This document shows positions 34,501-43,500 of a stretch of 64,000 nucleotides of DNA, piece after piece. The translations under genes and the position numbers were made by a program. The stretch's first letter is position 1, and the number at the start of each line of letters is the position of its first letter. A model generated the notes under the pieces. It was not told where the DNA came from, made no database searches, and worked only from the letters and a program-made list of their open reading frames with translations. The stretch comes from Oegoconia quadripuncta (taxonomy: Eukaryota > Arthropoda > Insecta > Lepidoptera > Autostichidae), in contig OX438741.1 in assembly GCA_949316235.1 (NCBI GenBank), forward strand, positions 14,323,124 to 14,387,123, in the 5' to 3' direction.

Positions 34501-37500
34501 AAAAACGGTTAACCAATTATCAGAACTACTTTTTGGTGTATGAGAGATGTTTTACTGAACATAATTTAAATTACTAGAATTACTTTATCTCGAAGTAACT
34601 TTTTCTAGACAACCCCTTTCTAGACAACCCATATCTTATGTTGTGTTGTTAATAATATTCTGAAAACCAAAACGTCTGGCAATAGATGCTTCGGCTAAAC
34701 ATTCGGTTGAACTTTAAAACATATGTAAATTAAAAAAAAAATTGAATATATTATAATTATAATTAGTATAATAAAATAGGGAGCGTTTATTTTTTTAATC
34801 TTAGTTGGTTCGAGTCCCGGGCGAGGCAAGCGAGTTTAAGAAAATCTTTGAATGCAGTTTTGTTTCTTTCTAAAAATAACGGAATGTTTCCTTTAAGTAA
34901 AATGAGCCAGCTTAAGTATCTAAAGTAGTTTCTCTCCAGGGCCCGACTTATCTTTCCACGCTGTATATTTTAATAAACTGGCGAACTTTGAACTGTATAA
35001 AGTTTGAAGTTGATATCCAAATCAAGTACTGTAAGGCGTATACCGGGTGAGTTTTTTTACCGTAAGGAAAAAAATCGGGCATATTTTCAAATTTTTATTT
35101 TCAATTTTTTTTTTTCAAAACTATCATCCAATAACGTGTTAATTGTGTCATTTGACGATAGCGTTTGTAGCTAATTCCACATAATTATATCATTAAATTA
35201 AATAAACAATGGAAACTTAGAAAAGGCCGGCAACGCATCTGTGACCCTTTTGGTGTTGCGGGTGTCCATGGGCGGCGGTGATTGCTTTCCATCAGGTGAC
35301 CCGCATGCTCGTTTGCCGCCCTCTCATATAAAAAAAAAGAGTAAATATGAGTTCCGAATAAATTTCGCGTGATCGAAACCCTATGAATCCCGCCAGTCGC
35401 ATATCAAAGGAGAGCCGGCGCGTGCGCTTTTGAAAAAAAAAATATTAAACTACCTATGCCAACAACTTCTATTTCACTTGGTACCGCCACTGCTTAAAAC
35501 AGTCCTTATTCAACTGCGATACAGACTATTCTATTTTCTTTTATTTATTTATTTAATTTAATGATGTAATTATATGGAATAGCCTACAAACCCGACCGTC
35601 AGTGACACAATTAACGCTTTATTCGATAATGTATACAACATGTTTTTCTAGAAATAGTTACAATATGGCCATAAAACTATTTAACTTCCTGCCTGGAGTG
35701 CTTAAGGATTTACCCCTACCAAAATTTAAAAAGGAGCTATACCAAATTTTGGTTCATAACTGCTTTTATAGTGTTACCGAGTTCTTGACATTTAAGTTTA
35801 GAGATACAATAACCTAATTTGATTACTTTCGATTGCTTTGGTTTATATTGCGTGTTGCTTTTTGACATTGTAAATTAATTTGATTGTCTTGACATTTGTA
35901 TTTAACTTTTATTATAATGACATTTTAATAACGGCAATAATAAATAGACATTGATATTATGACCTAGTGTAATTATCTTGACATTTGTATTTTGCTTTTA
36001 TTGTGTTAACATTTTAATGATTAGGTAATTTGAATAAAGTTTAATTTACTTTTAACCATTTGCATGCCATCAGATGACGCAACACGCTTGCTCTAAAATA
36101 AATGTTCATCAATGATTGTACCGTGTTAGCCTGCAAATAAATTATTTGTATTTGTATTTGTATGGTTTTGAAAAAAAAAAACTACCTAGGACAATAACCT
36201 TCTATTTCACTTACCTAATTTGCCCTATTTTTTTCCTTACGGTAAAAAAACTCACCGGTATAAAAGTGCCGCCACGGCTTAAAACAGCCCTTATTCAACT
36301 GCGATACAGACTATTCTAAACTGCACAGATAGGTAGGTAGTAATACAGTGCCTCTGTAAACAAAGTTGCTACCAGGCGACCAGCAGAGGCCAAGGTTCAA
36401 CAATCGTAACACCTAGCGAGCTCACAATGGAGTAATCTACAACGTCCTGTCGCTGAGAATTGGTAACGATAGGTCTGTTGAGGGCTAGATATGCGAATAA
36501 CAACACCGCCTACCATTTTATGCGCAATTGGTTTATGCTTGACCTCGATCACGCTTAATGTTAAGTGAAACAATCTCACTTGATGGATAGTAAAAATTAT
36601 TTTTTACCTGGATTACCATTTGAATCCAGAGCGGAACGAAAGATTCTAGAGTACCTATCTACTAAACCATTACAAGATTTTTCTGGCACAGGGCCCGCAG
36701 TCTCGACATAGATAGCAACCGATTTCGGTCGTTAACTCCTAACGATCTTATTCTAAATGTTATAGTCGGTATCATATCGGTTTTTGTTGGAAACCTGAAT
36801 GGTAGTTTCAATGGAAACCGATATTTTGATACTAAAGACTCTAATTCTCCAATTAAAATAACATTGTTAGGACTTAGCGATCGAATTCGATAACATAACG
36901 ATCGCTATCTATGTCGAGACTGCAGGCCCAGCCCCCGCAATCTCGACATAGATAGCGATCGCTATACCACCGATTTCGGTCGTTAAGTCCTAACAATGTT
37001 ATTTTAAATGTTATAGTGTTCATAATCATATCGGTTTTTGTGGAAGCCTGAATCGTAGTTTCAATGGAAACCGATATTTTGATACTAAAGACTATAATTC
37101 TCCAATTAAAATAACATTGTTAGGACTTAGCGACCGAATTCGATAACATAACGATCGCTATCTATGTCGAGACTGCAGGCCTAGGTATCCTTGGACTTGC
37201 TATGGTATATCGAATTACACTACTCTGAAACAAGTTTGACCGAAGAACGGTTGATCGAATTCCGAGTACATTGCGGAGTTTGTTCATCATTAAAATTTTC
37301 AATTAAAACCAACTCCGCAATGTACTCGGAATTCGATCAACCGTTCTTCGGTCAAACGTGTTTCGGAGTAGTGTAATTCGGTATACCATAAAGCAAATCT
37401 TAACAATACGTTGCATGTGATTCCTAAAGAAAGAAAATTACAAATTGAAACCCAATATAAATTGAAAATTTAGAAAACCTCCGACAACTATATTTGAACA

Positions 37501-40500
37501 AATGGTTATATCGTCGTAGACCAAAGCGAAACGGCTTATCCGATTTCCATGAAAAATGGCCGAACCACAAACTTTAGAAAATAAACAATGGCTTTTAAAA
37601 TCAGTTCAACCGTTTTGGCGCTCCAATGTCACAGGCAGACAATTTTACGCCAGAATTAGTGCGGCAAATCATAAACAAGCTATGGCAGCCATTTTCAATG
37701 ATAAGTGACTCAGGCAGCGAATTTGTGTATACCGGATATTGCCCATTGAATACCAGGATCGCATCGAGTTACGGGAGGTGGCGCGGGGCTTTGTGAAGGA
37801 ACAGATTTCAAATTGGATAATGGAACCCACTTCAATAGCTTACATACTGGATTAGGTACATACAGAGACTACATGAGTAAAGAAACGGTAAAGACTGTAT
37901 CGTAGCCTTATATTCCTAATGTACCTATATTTATGATATTAACACGCGCTTGTTTATACTTGCTTGTTGTGTTTGGAAGTCATTTATGTGTGGATAAGCC
38001 GCAGGCAGATCGTTGAATTTGCCATTTAATAAAACGCCTATAGAGGCGAATCGTTATGTTTGGGGCATATTTCTTACATTATTGGAAACTACCCTTAGAA
38101 TATGTAGCGTCATTAATAACGTTAGCCAATGAGAAACCGTCAAATTGCCGAGCGAGCGATGGCCCAACCAATCACATGTGAGAACGTAACCGAGGACGAT
38201 ATCGATGAAATTATGTTAGAACCCCTGCCGATTCCCGCTAATTGAGGAACTGGCTATCTTATCTCTGACAACCGAAACACAACAATGCTATTGCTGTTTG
38301 GCAGCAGACTTAGATAAGATGGTGGTAGCTAGCCAGGCAGACATTTAAAATGCCCTACCACCAACCAAACCGAGTACTAAACATGTACCCCGCTGGGGAT
38401 CGAATCACCGATTCGTAAACCCTATGTTGTTTACATTGAGCCACGGAGGCAGTCAAAAAAGTTTTCCAGCGTAACAGAAAAAATGCAATATATTCTTTTA
38501 AATTCGATATTTTGGAAATGATTTCTATAACCTTTTAAATTTCTGTACCCACGAACGACTTTTTGTAGGACCGATACTCTCTAGATTTTTTCCTCAATAC
38601 TTTTATCAACGATATTGTGACCGATTTTTTGTAGGACGTGGGCGTTAAAACATTGCAATCAGTACGTTCCATTTTTCTCCTATAAAAAATCGGTCACCGA
38701 TTATCGGTCCTACAAAAAGTCGGTCGTGACGTGAGCGGGCACACTAAAGTTTCTTTAGAATCGGTCGATTAATTTCGAAAAATTTGGACTTGAATGTTTA
38801 TAGGCGGCCGGAAGATTGACGTCAAAAAAAAAAAACGGGTCCCTCGTGTCGTGGGGTATTCTTATCACCCCCATGTTTGTTCCGCGATTTTTCACGGTTT
38901 TCTAGTTATTAATTTTTTTCTGAATTATTGAGAATCTTAAAAAAAAACTAAAACAAAAAGTAGAAGACTTTTTTAATTTTTTTTTTGTAACTGTGTCACC
39001 ATGACTTGTACTTTTATACATAAAATAATCAGCTTCATAACTTTTATTAAAATTATTGAAATTTTGGTCTCAAAGAAAAAAATACGTTTTTTGAATTATG
39101 ATCTTTTACAAATTTAAATTAAAAATCTAAACAGGTGACTTCATGGTTTCTTAGTAGGCTTAAAAAATGCGCTTAATGCTCAGCTTTCAGAATCATCAAT
39201 AAAAAGTAGTACTTAATGATCTACTTTTGCTAGAATTAGCCTTCAAAAACAGCGAGGTGGAAAAACTAGATTAAAAAAGACCACAATACTGTAAATAAAA
39301 AAGAAATTTATTTATAAAATTTATAGCAAGTTTTCAAAGTGGCCACCTCCAGCAGCAATGCACATTTGACACCTTCGTAGAAAATTGTCCTTTAGTCGTC
39401 TGAAAGCTGCCCTGTTCTCTTATCTTCTGCCTCAGCTCTTGTTCACTCGAACATTCTCGGGCGTATACAATTTCTTTGTAATAAATAACCCCAAACGAAA
39501 AAATCCGACAAAGAAATTCACACGGCATTCCATATGCTGGCTGGCCGGAAGATTGACGTCAAAAAAACAAACAAGTCCCTCGTGTAGTGGGGTATTCGAA
39601 TCACCCCCATGTATGTTCCGCGATTTTTCACGGTTTTCTAGCTGAGGCAGAAGATAAGAGAATACACCATTATACCTTTATTCGCAAAGTATTGAATGAT
39701 TTTTAATAGTAAGTGAATGGAATGAGTTATGTGTTCTTTGTTCTCAGTCTTATACTAATATAGGGCTAACTGTAAAAAAATGGATTTTAATCAGAAAGAA
39801 ATTAATTATATACAACATTATATTTTGTATATCTAAAATCCGATACACCCCAATTAGATCATATATTTTGTAATTAATATTAAATTAAAATAAAGTATTG
39901 TTGCGAATTTAGTTACTGTAAATTTTTCACTAGTAAGGTGTTTATCATTCATTTCATTATCATTGGCCACTTCAACCACCACAAAGTAAAAAATTATTTT
40001 ACTGAAATGCTCGTATCACTTAATCAGTTATTTGCTATGTTCACTGCCGTAATTATTATTATTATACAGGGCGAAACTGAAATCGTATAATTCCGATTAA
40101 CTGGTGACGCAATCATAGTCGCAATCATAGTGGTACGCATTCACCAAGGGCAGGTGCTTAAGATACTTCGCACTCTGGACGTGAATAAGGCAAGCGGTCC
40201 TGATGGGATTCCAGCCATCGTTTTGAGGCACTGCGCTCCTGAGTTGTCTCCTATCTTGACACGCCTGTTCCGACTCTCCCTAAAAACGGGTCAAGTTCCT
40301 AAATGCTGGAAGCTTGCTAATGTACAACCAGTGCCCAAAAAGGGTAGTCGTGCGGACCCTATCAACTACAGACCCATTGCAATCACCTCCATACTTTCCA
40401 AAATTATGGAGCGTGTAATAAACAACAGGTTGCTGGCGTATCTCGAAGACTGTGATCTACTTAGTGATCGGCAATACGGCTTTCGACGAAACCGATCAAC

Positions 40501-43500
40501 CGGCGATCTGCTAGTGTTTACTACACACTGCTGGGGAGAAGCCATAGAGAAGCATGGCGAAGCTCTTGCTGTTTCTCTCGACATATCTAAGGCTTTTGAC
40601 AGGGTCTGGCATACCGGACTCTTAAGTAAGCTTCCTTCCTTTGGAATTCCCTCTGGACTGTGTACTTGGATATCTGATTTTCTGAGAGAACGGTCGATTC
40701 AGGTAGTCATCGACGGCTGCTCATCTGACCTATTGGCTATTAATGCCGGGGTACCTCAAGGTTCAGTTCTCTCCGCAACTCTCTTTTTACTGCACATCAA
40801 CGATCTGCTTCAACCCGGTACTTCTGGGTATGCAGACGACACCACAATTACGGAGAGTTATACGTCGGGTCCACAGTCGAGAGGTGAAGATATCCGTTCA
40901 CTTAGGGGGTCCATGGTTGAGCGCATGAATTTGGCTTAAAGACGGTATCCGATTGGGGCGACGCCAATCTAGTCAAATTCAATGCCACCAAAACACAGGC
41001 GTGTCTGTTCACCGGCAAACGGAGTCCATTCGACCTGACTCCGACTTTCCGGGATGTATCCGTACCAATCTCCGACCACCTCAATCTTTTGGGCATGGAG
41101 TTAACCTCCAACCTAAATTTTGGGCGCTCCATAGAATCGAATGCAAAAACAGCGGCTAAGAAGCTTGGCATTCTCCTTAAGGTCAGGCGATATTTCACAC
41201 CAAAACAACTTTTGGTGCTTTACCAGGCTCAGGTCCGCTCGTGCATGGAATATTGCTGTCACCTCTGGGATGGTTCAGCCAAGTACCAACTAGCTGCACT
41301 CGATTCTGTGGAACGACGTGCCATGAGACTTATAGGTGATAGTTCGATGACTGCTAAATTGCAGAGCCTTGAACACCGTCGCAAAGTCGCCTGTCTCTCA
41401 GTTTTTTACAGGATACATTTCGGGGAGTGTGCGTTGGAATTACATAATCTTATTCCACCGTCACCCTTCCATCTTCGGACCACTAGGCGTGGGGAGGGAT
41501 TCCACCCGTATATAGTTAATATACCGAACATTCGCACTAAGAAGTTCGATTCTTCATTCATCATCCGAACAGCCAAGGCATGGAACTCCCTTCCGGCGTC
41601 AGTCTTTCCTGAATCCTACAACCTTGGGATCTTCAAGAGCAGAGTGAATAGGCATTTACTGAGAACGCGTGCTTCATCTCCGACCACATCGTCACTTTCC
41701 ATCAGGTGAGATTGTGGTCAAACGTGTATCCAGTCAATCATAAAAAAAAAAAAAAAAAAATAGTCGAATTCGATCAAAAAAGTTGCAGTTATTACATATT
41801 TATAATTAGGTACCGGTAATTATTAATACTAAATGCATTTATTACTCTGACCGTCACATATGCACAATAATTTAGGAGCTTTAAGATTATTGGAAGTTGA
41901 AAACACTGACATAGATTAGGTAATTGTGTACACATACACTCAACTCATACACACACATACACTCGCACATATTACTCCAGACATTTTCTCTCTTCCTTAC
42001 ACCCACAAACACAACAATTTGATGTCTCGATAGATAAGGTAACAAAATAAGCTATGTATAAACTTACTGCGATCTATTTGGCTTCTAAATGTTTAACTTA
42101 AATTTTAAAAAGTCAGTCTCAGTCAAAACAAGTTATTCGTCGTATACTTGGCGTGTACAGAGTCTAGTCACGGTCAAGTCATTCTTCAGTAAAGTGGCAG
42201 AATGCTTTACAAAAGATTTTGGCGGCTTCTTGTGGGAACCCGATAGTTCCGTTACGCACTTTAATTTACACTTCCTTCCACCTACACCAACACTAACGTT
42301 TGCTGCACAATATTCTGCCATTATTAAGCTAAGTTAGAATGCACAAATTATAAGAATTATAAAGAAAAATGCAACTTCACTCGCCGAGATCCCACCAAAA
42401 AGCCTAAGTGACATTATGAGGAGAGTCTTGCGTCCAAAAGTTTTCTGACATGACCAAGATTAATTCCCCAAGATGAATTTCGTTGTTCTAGAACTATACG
42501 CAAATACACACAAACAACTCGTCCATTTGTTTATGCAACCAAAGATGTATACGGGGACTTTGACCTGTTTGATGTACCAGGGAACAATGAATGGATAGCA
42601 GTTCATGCGCCACGGTTATAGCATACTATTAGTTATTCTGTGGTTATAGACACGCGACACCGTCTACGTCAGCTGTGACCTTTTCACCATTTACACTGAT
42701 ACTGCATTTATATGACCGCATTTTAAATGGAACTGGCTATCGTTTTACAAACGACTTACGAAATAAAATGGAGTAAAATATTTTAATCACACGGGTTTAA
42801 AAGCGCATTAATGATCTGTCAGTGATGGATCCTCTAGTATCCAAATACGCTTTGGTTGGCCGTATCTTTTTATTGTGTTACACTGGGAACTCGATTTTTT
42901 TACAGTCGGATAAGCAGATCTTTGTCGGTATTCGATATTAACCTCAACTTGATACCTTCAGTCGTTTCTGAGAAAAATTTATGTAAGTTCTACATTGAAA
43001 AACCTTTTAAAAACACGCTTTTAATACCCCATCATGATTAATTATTCTAGTAAAACAGTGTATGCAAAATTTCGTATCCGCGCTATTAACCGTTGAAGTG
43101 ATCCCTCTTGGGGAGACAATCCTGACTGTACCATCTGTATGTATCTTTATATTCACTCGCACCTACTATCACTCATCAATCACTATTTCAAGAGTCTGAA
43201 AATTGCTTTACTGTTTCCTCTGGTTTAGGTTACAAGTTGCTCTGCTCCTTAGGGGATAGCTGAAAATCAGTGTTTTGCTCAATGAGCAATCTAATACACT
43301 GAGCTATGACCCATTTGTACTGCTGCAGCACAGACATGCGTTAGTGTTACAATATTATGTTATTGTTGTTGATGTGTTACCTTATCTGTGTATCAATATG
43401 TATAAGCTAAATGTATGTGTGTGACTGTGGAAACAAATAAAGGCTTTATCTATCTATCTATCTACCATCAGGCCATGGTGAAAATCATATATAATTATAA

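Larger units (their letters stand above)
35037..36262. mobile_element. Inverted ends TACCGGGTGAGTTTTTTTAC around LINE debris
   Basis: TACCGGGTGAGTTTTTTTAC at 35040 and GTAAAAAAACTCACCGGTA at 36242 are inverted; similar single ends are at 8195-8250 and 18465-18495. Whether the 1.2 kb between is one element or two solo ends is open. Confidence 0.5.
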
